Below, piece by piece: positions 1 to 9,017 of a DNA stretch of 47,986 nt; the first letter of the stretch is position 1; each line of letters begins with the position of its first letter. The position numbers and the translations under genes were made by a program. Under the pieces are notes generated by a model, which did no database searches, was not told the DNA's origin, and was given only the letters and a program-made list of their open reading frames with translations. The DNA is from Methylocystis sp. Its GTDB lineage: Bacteria; Pseudomonadota; Alphaproteobacteria; Rhizobiales; Beijerinckiaceae. Location of the stretch: assembly GCF_021731785.1 (NCBI RefSeq), contig NZ_JAKFWS010000048.1, forward strand, positions 1 through 47,986. Reading direction: 5' to 3'.

Positions 1-703
1 AGCCCCCGCCGCCCCAGGAATCGTCTCCCCAGGAGCCGCCGCTCGGGGGCAATATGATCATCGGCCCGCCGCGTCGGTAGCCCCGATAAGCGCCCGCCCG
101 ACCGCGCGCGCTGCGCGCCATCCAGACGACGATGAACAGAAACAGCGCAAAAAAGATAAGCGGCGAAAGCTGATCGAAGCTCGTGGAATGGGGCCCCTTT
201 GCACGTTTCGTCCATTCAGCGGAATCGCCGGAGAGCACCTCGATGATCCCCTCGACGCCGCGCTCGACGCCTGCGCCATAGTCGCCCGCTTTGAATCGCG
301 GCGCCACCGCAGCCGCGATAATGATCTTCGACAGCGCGTCGGTGAGCGTTCCCTCCAGGCCGTAGCCGACCTCGATGCGCATCTTGCGTTCGTTCGGCGC
401 AATGAGAAACAGAACGCCATTGTTCTTTTTTGCTTCTCCGAGCTTCCAGGCGCGAAACAGGCCGTTGGCGTAGGATTCGACGTCCAGGCCGTCAAGCGAA
501 TTGACCGAGGCGACGACGAGCTGAATGCCGGATTTGTCCTCAAGATTCTCCAGCTTCGTCTCGATCGCGCTTCGGGTCGACGGCGGAATGATATTGGCCT
601 GATCGACGATTCGACCGGTGAGCGGCGGATAGTTCGCCGCCGCGAACGCGACCGAGGCAATGAGAAAGAGGAGCGGCGCGAGCCAGCGCGCTGCGCCGCG
701 CAT
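1..703 (-). CDS. TPM-domain (YgcG-type) membrane protein, 3' end beyond window
   Basis: The frame reads from ATG at 703 to the window edge without a stop, so the C-terminus is missing. The product begins with a hydrophobic signal-like segment (residues 1-22). A TPM domain of about 130 residues follows, recognisable from GIQLVVASVNSLDG, KKNNGVLFLI and RIEVGYGLEGTLTDALS. One transmembrane helix (about 190-205) comes next, then a Gly/Ser/Trp-rich tail (GGSWGDDSWGGGG). This is the usual YgcG architecture: an envelope-anchored extracytoplasmic TPM domain with a glycine-rich end. TPM proteins have been linked to acid phosphatase activity and photosystem II repair in plants; the bacterial role is poorly defined. 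The start lies 3 bases after the zur stop, so it is probably the last gene of the same operon. The family call is secure; the function is not. Confidence 0.8.
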   Translation of the reverse strand, partial: MRGAARWLAPLLFLIASVAFAAANYPPLTGRIVDQANIIPPSTRSAIETKLENLEDKSGIQLVVASVNSLDGLDVESYANGLFRAWKLGEAKKNNGVLFLIAPNERKMRIEVGYGLEGTLTDALSKIIIAAAVAPRFKAGDYGAGVERGVEGIIEVLSGDSAEWTKRAKGPHSTSFDQLSPLIFFALFLFIVVWMARSARGRAGAYRGYRRGGPMIILPPSGGSWGDDSWGGGG

Positions 704-705
704 CG

Positions 706-1161
706 CTATTTGCCGTCGCACCGGGCGCAGCGCCCGGCGATTTCCACGACGCGCGTCCGAGCGCTGAAATTCGCCGCCCCGACGAGCGCCGCAAGTTCGC
801 GGGCGAATCCTGGAGACGTCGCCTCTTTCACCTCGCCGCATTGCTCGCAGATGATGAAAACCACCGGCTCCTCGGCCTCATGCGCATGGCCGCAGACGAT
901 ATAGGCGTTTTTCGAGGCAAGCCGATGCGCGAGACCATTGTCCATGAGATAGCCGAGCGCGCGATAGACGGAAACCGGCGCGGGGCGCTTGCCTTCTTCG
1001 TCGGCCATGAGATCGATCATCTCGTAAGCGCCGACCGGCCGGTTCGCTTCCGTGAGAATGTCGAGCGCCCGGCGGCGCGCCGGCGTCAGGCCGGCGACTT
1101 TGGACGGTGCAAGATTCTTCGATCGACTGCTCATTCGTATCAATTTAGTTGGCTCCGACAC
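706..1161 (-). CDS. zur: Fur-family transcriptional regulator, Zur-like
   Basis: This 151-aa protein has the Fur fold: an N-terminal winged helix (about residues 25-85, with RRALDILTEANRPVGAYEMI and PVSVYRALGYL) and a C-terminal metal-binding dimerisation domain. The ligands visible are CGHAHEAEE, then CEQCGEV, and a terminal CARC pair, giving two CxxC motifs for the structural zinc. The sequence style matches alphaproteobacterial Zur, the Zn-dependent repressor of zinc uptake genes, more than Fur or PerR, but the metal is inferred. An internal ATG at 1134 is an alternative start. It sits between a secreted hypothetical protein (13-base gap) and the TPM protein (3-base gap). No znuABC genes are present in the window. 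Confidence 0.85.
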   Translation of the reverse strand: MSEPTKLIRMSSRSKNLAPSKVAGLTPARRRALDILTEANRPVGAYEMIDLMADEEGKRPAPVSVYRALGYLMDNGLAHRLASKNAYIVCGHAHEAEEPVVFIICEQCGEVKEATSPGFARELAALVGAANFSARTRVVEIAGRCARCDGK

Positions 1162-1174
1162 AAAAAACGAGGCT

Positions 1175-1660
1175 TTAGCGCTTGGCGCAGGCGGCAGCGA
1201 ATTTCTTGAATTTCTCCGTCGCGTCGGCGAGGGGCGCCTTTCGCTGAGCCCCGCCGATGGCGATGTCGAGCGTTTCCCCGCTGGTCATCGCGGCGAAGAT
1301 CGGGTCTTTCGCCGGAAGCGAGCCTTCAAAGCTCGGCACGCCAGCTTCCTCGTTGGGGACGAGCTTGCCGGCGACCTTCGTCGTTTTCTGGCCGACGGAG
1401 AGGGCCGCCGTCGCCTTGTCGCCGGCTTTTAGCTTGTCGCTGGTTTCGGCGATCCAGATTTTGACGAGGCCGCTCCCTGGCGCGCAGGTGAAGCTTCCCA
1501 GGCTGTCGTCGGTTTCGGGGACGCCATAGCCAAGGTAAATGCTGTCGGCGTCCTTTTCCTCCAGCCCGCCGAGCGTCCAGACGCGCTGGCCGGTTTGCGC
1601 GCAGAGATTCGACAGCGCGAGGATGGAAAGGACGCCCGCCAGGGCAAAGGTTCGATGCAC
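1175..1660 (-). CDS. exported hypothetical protein
   Basis: I do not recognise a named family. The likely start is GTG at 1660, preceded by a good ribosome site (GGGAGAG), giving 161 aa. The frame stays open further upstream on the minus strand, but that part overlaps argG on the other strand and reads like a shadow. Residues 1-22 form a signal peptide ([18 protein letters not shown], cleavage near the Cys/Ala). The mature part is a small soluble domain rich in beta-type residues with two Cys (FTCAPGSG and AACAKR) that could form a disulfide. It is the first gene of a probable operon with zur and the TPM protein, and it is divergent from argG with about 105 bases between the starts. A periplasmic location is inferred. 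Confidence 0.75.
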   Translation of the reverse strand: MHRTFALAGVLSILALSNLCAQTGQRVWTLGGLEEKDADSIYLGYGVPETDDSLGSFTCAPGSGLVKIWIAETSDKLKAGDKATAALSVGQKTTKVAGKLVPNEEAGVPSFEGSLPAKDPIFAAMTSGETLDIAIGGAQRKAPLADATEKFKKFAAACAKR

Positions 1661-1765
1661 GAGTCTCTCCCTGCGTGGACGTGCGGACCGTTGAGCCGCC
1701 TTGCGCTGGCGCGCACGGCGCCTATAGTCCCGCGCGCAGTCGCCGCCCGCCGAGCCAGAGCCAAA
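1661..1765. promoter_or_regulatory. divergent promoter region of argG and the zur operon
   Basis: These roughly 105 bases lie between the divergent starts of argG (ATG 1766) and the exported protein (GTG 1660), so promoters for both directions should be here. I see no clear -35/-10 pair, Zur box or other operator by eye. The assignment rests on gene layout only. Confidence 0.4.
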
Positions 1766-3004
1766 ATGACCCGCCCGAAAAAAGAAATCAAACGCGTCGT
1801 CCTCGCCTATTCGGGAGGGCTCGACACCTCCATCATTTTGAAGTGGCTGCAGACGACATATGGCGCGGAAGTGATCACCTTCACCGCTGATCTCGGCCAG
1901 GGCGAGGAGCTTGAGCCGGCGCGCGCCAAAGCACTGCTTCTGGGCGTGAAGCCCGAAAACATCTTCATCGAAGATCTGCGCGAGGAATTCGTGCGCGATT
2001 ACGTCTTCCCGATGTTTCGCGCCAACGCTCAATATGAGGGGCTCTATCTGCTCGGCACTTCGATCGCGCGTCCGCTCATCGCCAAGAAGCAGATCGAGAT
2101 CGCGCGCCAGACGGGCGCCGACGCCGTCTGCCATGGCGCCACCGGTAAGGGGAACGACCAGGTGCGGTTCGAACTCGGCTATTATGCGCTCGAGCCGGAC
2201 ATAACCGTGATCGCGCCCTGGCGCGAATGGGAGTTCGCCTCGCGCGGCGATCTCATCGCCTTCGCCGAAAAGAATCAGATACCGATCGCCAAGGACAAGC
2301 GTGGCGAGGCGCCCTTCTCGACCGACGCCAATCTTCTGCACACGTCATCGGAAGGCAAGGTGCTCGAAGACCCGAACCAGGAGACGCCGGATTACGTCTA
2401 TTCGCGCACCGGCGATCCCGAAGATGCGCCGGGCGCGCCGCAATATGTCACGATCGACTTCGAGAGAGGCGATCCGGTTGCGGTGGACGGCGTTGGTCTC
2501 TCGCCTGCGGCGCTCCTTGCCAAGCTCAACGATCTTGGACGCCTTCACGGAGTCGGTCGACTCGATCTCGTCGAAAACCGTTTCGTCGGCATGAAGTCGC
2601 GCGGGATGTATGAGACGCCGGGCGGCGCGATTTTGCTCGTCGCGCATCGCGGCATCGAGAGCCTGACGCTCGATCGCGGCGCCGCGCATCTTAAAGACGA
2701 GCTGATGCCGCGCTACGCCGAGCTGATCTATAACGGCCTCTGGTTCGCGCCGGAGCGCGAAATGCTGCAGGCCGCGATCGACAAGAGCCAGGAACATGTG
2801 ACAGGCCGCGTGCGCATCAAGCTCTATAAAGGATCGGCGACGCTGGTCGGCCGCGAGAGCCCCTGGTCGCTCTACGATCAGGACCTCGTCACTTTCGAAG
2901 AAGGCGGAACCTACGACCAACGCGACGCCGGAGGCTTCATCAAGCTCAACGCCCTGCGGCTGCGCACGCTGGCCAAGCGCGCCGCGCGGGGGGCGAAGCA
3001 ATAA
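1766..3004 (+). CDS. argG: argininosuccinate synthase
   Basis: ArgG joins citrulline and aspartate using ATP to form argininosuccinate, the penultimate step of arginine synthesis in the cytoplasm. The 412-aa product has the N-type ATP pyrophosphatase P-loop [10 protein letters not shown] near residues 14-23, [12 protein letters not shown], the [12 protein letters not shown] stretch and [11 protein letters not shown], all hallmarks of the family, and its length is normal. The frame is open upstream to 1595, but the conserved start is ATG 1766 ([18 protein letters not shown]); the upstream extension overlaps the divergent gene and looks non-coding. No other arginine genes are adjacent. Identification is secure. 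Confidence 0.97.
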   Translation: MTRPKKEIKRVVLAYSGGLDTSIILKWLQTTYGAEVITFTADLGQGEELEPARAKALLLGVKPENIFIEDLREEFVRDYVFPMFRANAQYEGLYLLGTSIARPLIAKKQIEIARQTGADAVCHGATGKGNDQVRFELGYYALEPDITVIAPWREWEFASRGDLIAFAEKNQIPIAKDKRGEAPFSTDANLLHTSSEGKVLEDPNQETPDYVYSRTGDPEDAPGAPQYVTIDFERGDPVAVDGVGLSPAALLAKLNDLGRLHGVGRLDLVENRFVGMKSRGMYETPGGAILLVAHRGIESLTLDRGAAHLKDELMPRYAELIYNGLWFAPEREMLQAAIDKSQEHVTGRVRIKLYKGSATLVGRESPWSLYDQDLVTFEEGGTYDQRDAGGFIKLNALRLRTLAKRAARGAKQ

Positions 3005-3036
3005 CGGACCGCGCGGATGATTTTTTCGCCGAACGC

Positions 3037-4269
3037 TTGGCGCCTTCCTCTCCCGCGCAGCGGGGGAGGGTAAGGGAGGGGGAATATATTCGAGCCGAGC
3101 GCAAACCGCATCGCCCCCTCTTCAACTCTCCCCCGCTTCACGCGCCAGAGAGCGATTGCGGGGCGGAGAAACGCTCGCCGCTGGATCAAGACGCTGCTGC
3201 TCTAACTCGCGCGCCGTCGCGCACGCTTACCTCGCTTGCCGATTTGGTTGACGCGCGCCTCATGAACGAGGTCAACGGTCTCGATGCGGTGGCGCTGCGC
3301 TACAGCATCGCGGTCACGCCGGAAATCGCGGCGCTGATCGACCGCGACGATCCCAACGACCCGATCGCGCGACAGTTTATCCCTGACCTGCGCGAGGCCG
3401 CGACCACGCCGCAGGAGCGCGCCGATCCGATCGGCGACGATGTTCATTCGCCGTCGCCGGGCCTCGTGCATCGCTATCCCGATCGCGTGCTCTTGAAGCT
3501 GCTCTCGGTTTGCCCGGTCTATTGCCGCTTCTGTTTTCGCCGCGAAACGGTCGGACGCGGCAAGGGCGATCTGCTGCCCGAGCGTCACGTCGCGGCCGCG
3601 CTGGATTATATCGCGGGCCGGCCGCAGATTTTTGAAGTGATCCTGACGGGCGGCGATCCCTTGATGCTGTCCGCGCGCCGGCTGGAAGCCGTGTCGCGCC
3701 GGCTTGCCGAAATCCCGCATGTCGCGCTGTTGCGGGTCCATACGCGCGCGCCGACGGCTGCGCCCGATCTTGTCACGCGCGATCGCCTCGCGGCGCTTCG
3801 CGAAAGCGGCAAGACGCTTTTCATCGCCTTGCATGTCAATCATTGGCGCGAATTGACCGAGCCGGCCCGCGCGGCGATCGCTCGGCTGCGCCAGTCTGGA
3901 GCGATCCTCCTGTCGCAGACCGTGCTGCTCAAAGGCGTCAACGACGACGTCGAGGTCCTGGAGCGCCTGATGCGTGATTTGGCAAGCATGGGGGTCAGGC
4001 CCTATTATCTGCATCATCCCGATCTCGCGCCGGGAACTGCGCATTTTCGGCTCAGCCTCGCGGCCGGGCGACGACTTTACGCGGAGCTGACGCGGCGCGT
4101 GACCAGCGTCGCGGCGCCGACCTATGTGCTCGACATTCCCGGCGGCTATGGCAAGGCGCGGGTCGCTGCTGGCGGCACCGAGCCGGACGGGCAGGGAGGA
4201 TGGACCATCGTCGATCGAAACGGCGAGAAACGGCCCTATCACGACGAACTCGAGCCGCCGAAAGATTGA
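3037..4269 (+). CDS. lysine 2,3-aminomutase-like radical SAM protein (KamA/EpmB family)
   Basis: The protein has the radical SAM cluster motif CPVYCRFCFR (Cys at about 159, 163 and 166 of the longest frame), the GGDP SAM-binding segment (VILTGGDPLML) and a C-terminal PGGYGK motif whose lysine (about 373) binds pyridoxal phosphate in this family. KamA converts L-lysine to L-beta-lysine; the EpmB branch makes R-beta-lysine for modifying elongation factor P. The alphaproteobacterial members are usually the short, EpmB-like type, as here. The start is doubtful: TTG 3037 gives 410 aa, but the first 50 residues are encoded by a palindromic intergenic repeat and look unlike protein. Family homology seems to begin near residue 62 (RTLTSLADLVDARL). 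No epmA or efp lies in the window. Confidence 0.85.
   Translation: MAPSSPAQRGRVREGEYIRAERKPHRPLFNSPPLHAPESDCGAEKRSPLDQDAAALTRAPSRTLTSLADLVDARLMNEVNGLDAVALRYSIAVTPEIAALIDRDDPNDPIARQFIPDLREAATTPQERADPIGDDVHSPSPGLVHRYPDRVLLKLLSVCPVYCRFCFRRETVGRGKGDLLPERHVAAALDYIAGRPQIFEVILTGGDPLMLSARRLEAVSRRLAEIPHVALLRVHTRAPTAAPDLVTRDRLAALRESGKTLFIALHVNHWRELTEPARAAIARLRQSGAILLSQTVLLKGVNDDVEVLERLMRDLASMGVRPYYLHHPDLAPGTAHFRLSLAAGRRLYAELTRRVTSVAAPTYVLDIPGGYGKARVAAGGTEPDGQGGWTIVDRNGEKRPYHDELEPPKD
3042..3090. repeat. dispersed palindromic repeat (CTCTCCCGC type)
   Basis: The stretch CTCTCCCGCGCAGCGGGGG forms a hairpin (CTCCCGC/GCGGGGG type) followed by AGGGTAAGGGAGGGGG. It resembles the element at 18,668-18,773, which also starts with TCTCCCGC and ends in GGGAGAGGGG. 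It is probably one copy of a genome-wide intergenic palindrome. It lies inside the nominal 5' end of the aminomutase frame, which argues that this part is untranslated. Confidence 0.5.
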
Positions 4270-4316
4270 TCGTTCATTCTCACGCTCCATCGGCTCGCTC
4301 CATTTAGGGAAAACAT

Positions 4317-7004
4317 GTGCGCAAGCTGACTCTCCTGATCGCCATGTTGATTGCGACGCTGGCCGCTCCCCTGGCCGCTCCCCTGGCGCGCGCCGACGAA
4401 GCGCCGGACTCGATCGACCAGTTCAACGCTCGTCTCGATCGCGTCCGCGACACGCTCGATGAAGTGCAGAAGACGCTGGAACAGTCCGAGCTGTCCGACG
4501 CCGCCTTGCGCAATCTGCGCGCCCGCATCGAACCGCTGCCGCATGAGCTGGACGAGACGATCGAAAAGCTGACGCCGCGTCTGGCGGCCATCGAAGCGAG
4601 ATTGAAGGAACTCGCGCCCGCTGCCACAAAACCTCAGGAAGCGCCGAAGGAAGCTCCCAAGCCGGCGGAGAAACCGCAGGAGCCCAAGCCGTCGTCTAAG
4701 CCTCCCGTCAAGAGCCGCGTCGAGAACGCGCCGCCGGCGCGAGGTCCGCCGGTCGCCGCGCCTGAGGCCGCGCCGAGCGAAGCGGAGCAGCCCGATGCGG
4801 CGGCGCGCGTCAGCGCCAACGCTGAGCTTGAAGACCAGCGTCGCCTTTTCGACGCGATCGACGCGACGTTGAAGCGCGCGCGCGCCATGCAGCTCGAAGC
4901 GCAACAAGTCGTCGTCGCGATCGTCGCGCGTCAGCGCGGACTCTTCGCGAAGAATCTTTTTCTACGCACCCCGAATTTTTTCTCGCCTGTATTGTGGCGC
5001 GCCGCGCTTGAAGAAGCGCCGACAGTCGCCAGCGCATCGGCGAACTTTCTTTCCGACCGAACGTCGAATCTCGTCGATCGCGTCAACAACGGCCAGCGCG
5101 CGCAGTTTTTCGCGGTTCTTTTTTTAATCGCGGCGGGCGTCGCGTTGGCGCTGTTCATGGCGCGCCGCATCGTGCGGCGCGTCGACCGCAACGCCACGCC
5201 GACGCCTTTGCGCAAGGCGGCGGGCGCCGGATGGTCAGCGCTCGTCGTGGCGGCTGTGCCCGTCGCCGCGATCGTGGCGCTGGGCTTCGCGTTCGATGCT
5301 TTCGATCTCATCGACTCGACGCTCGAACCGATTTGGCGGCGCTGTGTCGAAGGCGTAGCGCGCGTCGCCTTCGCCTATGCGATCGCGCGCGCGGTTTTCG
5401 CGCCATCGCATCCGAATTGGCGGCTCATCGATCCGGGCGATCGTCTCGCCAGACTCCTTACACAACTCGTCACGCTGGCTGCGCTGACATTTTCCACCGC
5501 GCGTCTCCTGGAGCAACTGGAAGAATCGGTGCAGGCTGGGCTTTCTCTCGTCATCGTGACGCGCGGGCTTGGCGTGATGATCGTCGCGGCGCTTATCACT
5601 ATCGCGCTCTTCAACCTGCCAAGGCGCGTCGAAATCGGAAAGGGCGCGGTCGTTGCGACGGCTGAGGATCGCGACTGGGTGAGCGTCGCGCGTTTCTTCG
5701 GCGCCCTCCTCGCGGTCGTGCTCGTCGGCGCATGCGGGGTCGGCTATGTCACCTTCGCCAATTTCGTCATTCTGCAAATCGGCTGGACTGCGGCGGTCCT
5801 GGCGATTCTCTACGTCGTTGTGACGCTGCTGCGCGGCGGCGTCGAGGCCGCGTTCGCGCCAACAAGTTTCCTTGGCCGCAATATGATCAGCGGTCTTGGC
5901 GTGCGCCGCGAGCAGCTTGCTCCTTTCGCCGTGCTGCTGTCCGGCGTCGCCACGCTTCTCTGTTTTCTGGCGGCGGCGCTGGCGGCGATCGCGCCGCTTG
6001 GCTACGAGTCCGGAGATTTCCTCGTCAATATTCGTTCAGCCTTCATTTCCTTCAAGATCGGCGACGTCACCATCTCGCCCTCGAGCGCGATTGTGGCGAT
6101 GCTGGTCTTCGCCGCGGCGCTTGCCGCGACTCAAGGCCTGCGCCGCTGGCTCGACACGCGTTTTCTGCCGCTGACCCGACTTGATCTGGGGTTGCGCAAT
6201 TCGATCAGCGCGACGCTCGGCTATATCGGATTCATTTTCGCCGCGGCGCTCGCTCTGTCTTATGTCGGGCTTGGGTTCGAAAAACTCGCGATCGTCGCTG
6301 GCGCCCTTTCCGTCGGCATCGGCTTTGGCCTTCAGTCGATCGTCAACAATTTTGTCTCCGGACTGATCCTGCTCTGGGAGCGCGTGATCCGGGTCGGAGA
6401 CTGGGTCGTCGTCGGCGACGAGCAAGGCTATGTCAAACGGATCAATGTCCGCTCCACGGAGATCGAGACCTTCGATCGCGCGACGATGATCGTGCCGAAC
6501 TCCAATCTTGTCGCGGGCGTCGTGAAGAATTGGCTGCGCGGCGACAAAGTCGGCCGCATCAAGATCGGCATCACGCCCCATGCCGGCGTCGATCCCGAGA
6601 GAATGCGCGACATTCTTCTTGCCGTTGCGCGCGCGCAGGAAGGCGTATTGCGGATTCCCGCCCCTCAGGTCATGTTCCTCGGCATGGAGGCGAACGCCTT
6701 CAAATTCGAACTGTGGTGCTATGTCGAAGACGTCGAACAGTCGGCGCGGGTGCGCAGCGATCTGCACTTCGATCTTTACCAGCGCCTCAATGAGGCCGGA
6801 ATCACGATTGGACCGGCCGCCGCCGCTCCGCCGCCGACGATCGTTCAGATACCGGAACTCGATAAGCTCGCCGCCGCCGCCGCCGCGAGCGCCTTGGCGA
6901 TCGAGGCTGGTCTGGTGGGCGCCAAGAGCGACGATGAGCCATCCGCAAAGTCCGACGACTCGTTGGAAGAGGCCGCCCGATACGACCGCGCTCAGGCGAA
7001 GTAA
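4317..7004 (+). CDS. large mechanosensitive channel, DUF3772 plus MscS domain
   Basis: The 895-aa protein starts at GTG 4317 behind TAGGGAAA. Its order is: signal peptide (1-27, with a duplicated LAAP unit ending ARADEA); a coiled-coil DUF3772-like periplasmic region (about 30-110); a Pro/Lys/Ala-rich linker (about 100-165); a second helical periplasmic segment; about ten membrane helices from residue 260 on; and a C-terminal MscS domain. The pore-lining helix and beta domain are clear in SVGIGFGLQSIVNNFVSG, WERVIRVGDWVVVG and IVPNSNLVAGVVKNW. Proteins of this plan sit in the inner membrane and open on hypo-osmotic shock. The last 50 residues are Ala/Asp/Lys-rich and probably disordered. It stands alone between the aminomutase and a CAP lipoprotein. 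Confidence 0.93.
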   Translation: MRKLTLLIAMLIATLAAPLAAPLARADEAPDSIDQFNARLDRVRDTLDEVQKTLEQSELSDAALRNLRARIEPLPHELDETIEKLTPRLAAIEARLKELAPAATKPQEAPKEAPKPAEKPQEPKPSSKPPVKSRVENAPPARGPPVAAPEAAPSEAEQPDAAARVSANAELEDQRRLFDAIDATLKRARAMQLEAQQVVVAIVARQRGLFAKNLFLRTPNFFSPVLWRAALEEAPTVASASANFLSDRTSNLVDRVNNGQRAQFFAVLFLIAAGVALALFMARRIVRRVDRNATPTPLRKAAGAGWSALVVAAVPVAAIVALGFAFDAFDLIDSTLEPIWRRCVEGVARVAFAYAIARAVFAPSHPNWRLIDPGDRLARLLTQLVTLAALTFSTARLLEQLEESVQAGLSLVIVTRGLGVMIVAALITIALFNLPRRVEIGKGAVVATAEDRDWVSVARFFGALLAVVLVGACGVGYVTFANFVILQIGWTAAVLAILYVVVTLLRGGVEAAFAPTSFLGRNMISGLGVRREQLAPFAVLLSGVATLLCFLAAALAAIAPLGYESGDFLVNIRSAFISFKIGDVTISPSSAIVAMLVFAAALAATQGLRRWLDTRFLPLTRLDLGLRNSISATLGYIGFIFAAALALSYVGLGFEKLAIVAGALSVGIGFGLQSIVNNFVSGLILLWERVIRVGDWVVVGDEQGYVKRINVRSTEIETFDRATMIVPNSNLVAGVVKNWLRGDKVGRIKIGITPHAGVDPERMRDILLAVARAQEGVLRIPAPQVMFLGMEANAFKFELWCYVEDVEQSARVRSDLHFDLYQRLNEAGITIGPAAAAPPPTIVQIPELDKLAAAAAASALAIEAGLVGAKSDDEPSAKSDDSLEEAARYDRAQAK

Positions 7005-7034
7005 AATCTCTGGGCGTTCATTGTTTCTCAAAGA

Positions 7035-7571
7035 ATGGGGCGCGAGATGCGCGTGATGTCTCTGTCGCCACGTCCTAGCGTCGCCGTTCTGCTGGCGCTC
7101 GCCATGTTCGCGGGCTGCAACGCCGCGCCCGAGCCGGCGAGGCCGGCGGCGGAGTCGGAGCCGCCGATGTATCGCTCTCTGGCGAGGGCCGGCGCGCGCG
7201 TTGACCCCGTGGCGGCGCGCGACATGATCTCGCTGTATCGGCGCAATAGCGGGGTCGGCGCTCTGACGCTCGACGAAACTTTGCAACGCGTCGCCGAGGC
7301 GCAGGCGCGGGATATGGCGCAAAGCGGCGATCTTGCGGCCCGCGGCGAACTTGGCGACCGTCTCGCCGGCGCAGGCGTTCAGACGCCGGCGGCCGTGGAG
7401 AATGTTTCCGCGGGCTATCGCACGCTGGCGGAAGCCTTTTCCGGCTGGCGCGATTCGGCGCCGCATAATGCGCGGATGTTGGATAAGCGCGTAAGGCGCA
7501 TGGGCATCGCAACGGCCTATGCGCCTAGCGCGAAATATAAGGTCTATTGGGCGCTAGTCCTTGCCGATTGA
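7035..7571 (+). CDS. CAP-superfamily (SCP/PR-1) lipoprotein
   Basis: The 178-aa product has a lipoprotein signal with lipobox-like LAMFAGC (Cys near residue 28), so it is probably lipid-anchored in the envelope. The CAP domain covers about residues 55-178: ISLYRRNSGVGALTLDETLQRVAEAQARDMA, the VENVSAGYRTLAEAFSGW helix and the SAPHNARML segment carrying the conserved His, ending YWALVLAD. Bacterial CAP-domain proteins are extracytoplasmic; their activity is largely unknown. An internal ATG at 7047 is an equally plausible start. It is convergent with a small gene on the other strand, with one base between the stop codons. Confidence 0.85.
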   Translation: MGREMRVMSLSPRPSVAVLLALAMFAGCNAAPEPARPAAESEPPMYRSLARAGARVDPVAARDMISLYRRNSGVGALTLDETLQRVAEAQARDMAQSGDLAARGELGDRLAGAGVQTPAAVENVSAGYRTLAEAFSGWRDSAPHNARMLDKRVRRMGIATAYAPSAKYKVYWALVLAD

Positions 7572-7572
7572 G

Positions 7573-7782
7573 TCAGCCGCGGCGCCGGCGCCGGCGCTTG
7601 CCGCCGGTCGGCGGCGCGCCGCAGGAGTCGGGTCCGGAAATCTTTTGTTGGTCGGAGAGAGCGTCGCCCATCCGCTCGTAACGCACGCCGAGAAAGAATA
7701 GGATCTCGGCGTCGCGCTCCAACGCGTCTTGGCGCATCGGCGCCGCTCTAGTGCGGCGCTGGAAGGCGATGACCTTCCCCAT
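7573..7782 (-). CDS. small basic hypothetical protein
   Basis: This 69-aa frame (ATG 7782, stop 7573) begins MGKVIAFQRRTRAAP and ends in a run of Lys/Arg (GGKRRRRRRG). The middle part (QDALERDAEILFFLGVRYERMGD) could form a helix. The MGKVIxF start is common in short conserved alphaproteobacterial proteins of unknown function, so I think it is real. It is convergent with the CAP gene. The Arg-rich tail suggests nucleic acid or ribosome contact, but that is a guess. Confidence 0.6.
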   Translation of the reverse strand: MGKVIAFQRRTRAAPMRQDALERDAEILFFLGVRYERMGDALSDQQKISGPDSCGAPPTGGKRRRRRRG

Positions 7783-7921
7783 GGCGAACCCTCCGAAGCT
7801 CCTTCGGCCGACGATGAATCAGCTGTCCTGACGATTAGGAGTTGGCGAGGGTTAATGTTCCGTCAACGACCGGATGCTAAAATTTCTGCAAGTCGCGTAA
7901 GGGTTCGGGCGGTGATGAGTA

Positions 7922-8989
7922 ATGGACGCCGATAAACAGCGTCGGATCGTTGATGCGTCGCTGCTTCGCGCGACCGTTGACCAGTTTGTCGAGCGATCGA
8001 TGCATCCGGCCGCTGACATCCGGCAATTCGAAAAGCTCGCGCTCGGGCTGATCGACATTATCGACTCTGAAACAGTGGCCCGCGTGGCGCTGCCGCTCTG
8101 CTTCCATTCCGAGACGCCTCCCTCAATTTTCGCACGTCTGTTCGAGAAGGGCGGCGCTGCAGCTGCGCTCGCCTTTCAATTCGCGCCTAAGCTTGCGCGT
8201 CGCGACATGATGGCCGCCGCCGAGCAGGGGCCCGCGCAATTCGCGGCGGCCATCGCTCGCCGACGGGATCTCGATCGGGAGACGATGCTGGCGCTTGCTA
8301 CGCGCAGCGAGGGGGAGGTGCTTCGCGCGCTGGCCGGCAATCTGTCCGCACACCTTGATTCGGCGTCAAGGCGCGCGTTGGTCATGGCGGCGCGAGACGA
8401 CTTGGCGCTCGCGCGAATGCTGCTCAACCGCGACGATCTCGATCTTGATCCGGAACCGCTTTTCCTGGCGGCGAGCCGCCTCGAGCGCATGGCGATCGTG
8501 CTCAACGCCGCGCGCGAAATATTGGCGAGCGGCGCGACCGAGGCGCCGCTTCGCGCCGACGTCGACTTCGTTGCGAAAATGGAAGCGGCGGCGCGACGCT
8601 TTGATCGCGGCGCTATGGCCGTTCTCCTTTCCGAGGCGCTCGAGTGCCGAAAGGATCGCGCTCGCGCGATTGTCGTCGACCATCTCGGGGAAGCGTTCGC
8701 CCTCGCGCTCAATGCGATCGGCGTTCCGCTTGAAGCGGCGACGCGTATCCTGTTTTCCGCTTCTCCGAGCAGCGGACAGAACGCCGACGTCGTGCGCGCC
8801 TTGATCGGTTTGATTCGGTCGACGCCGCAGCGCGCAGCGTCGCGGATTGTCGGCGCAGTGACCGGCGCCGCGCGATCGGAGTGCGAGAGTTCTCGCCGCC
8901 CGATGCGAGAAGACACCGGTGGGTCGACGTGGCGCCGCACAGCGTCGCAATTGCCGCGGCCGTTGCGCAAACTCGATCAATCCGCTTGA
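7922..8989 (+). CDS. DUF2336-family protein
   Basis: The 355-aa protein is almost entirely alpha-helical, with HEAT-like repeats. Recognisable parts are VDQFVERSMHPAADIRQFEKLAL, the RVALPLCFHSETPPSIF region and repeated helices of the type FAAAIARRRDLDRETMLALA. This matches the alphaproteobacterial DUF2336 family, whose role is not established. The C-terminal 50 residues are low-complexity and basic. It lies 18 bases before the end of a convergent DUF1491 gene and near a DivJ-like kinase, a neighbourhood that I recall as recurrent in Hyphomicrobiales. No membrane segment or signal peptide is visible, so it is probably cytoplasmic. Confidence 0.8.
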   Translation: MDADKQRRIVDASLLRATVDQFVERSMHPAADIRQFEKLALGLIDIIDSETVARVALPLCFHSETPPSIFARLFEKGGAAAALAFQFAPKLARRDMMAAAEQGPAQFAAAIARRRDLDRETMLALATRSEGEVLRALAGNLSAHLDSASRRALVMAARDDLALARMLLNRDDLDLDPEPLFLAASRLERMAIVLNAAREILASGATEAPLRADVDFVAKMEAAARRFDRGAMAVLLSEALECRKDRARAIVVDHLGEAFALALNAIGVPLEAATRILFSASPSSGQNADVVRALIGLIRSTPQRAASRIVGAVTGAARSECESSRRPMREDTGGSTWRRTASQLPRPLRKLDQSA

Positions 8990-9017
8990 CGCTGGACCTC
9001 CAAGAGTCTGGAGCGCT

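Noticed and set aside
1661-2341. Upstream extension of the exported protein's frame on the minus strand
   Set aside because: It lies antisense to argG. The GTG at 1660 with a good ribosome site and a signal peptide fits better.
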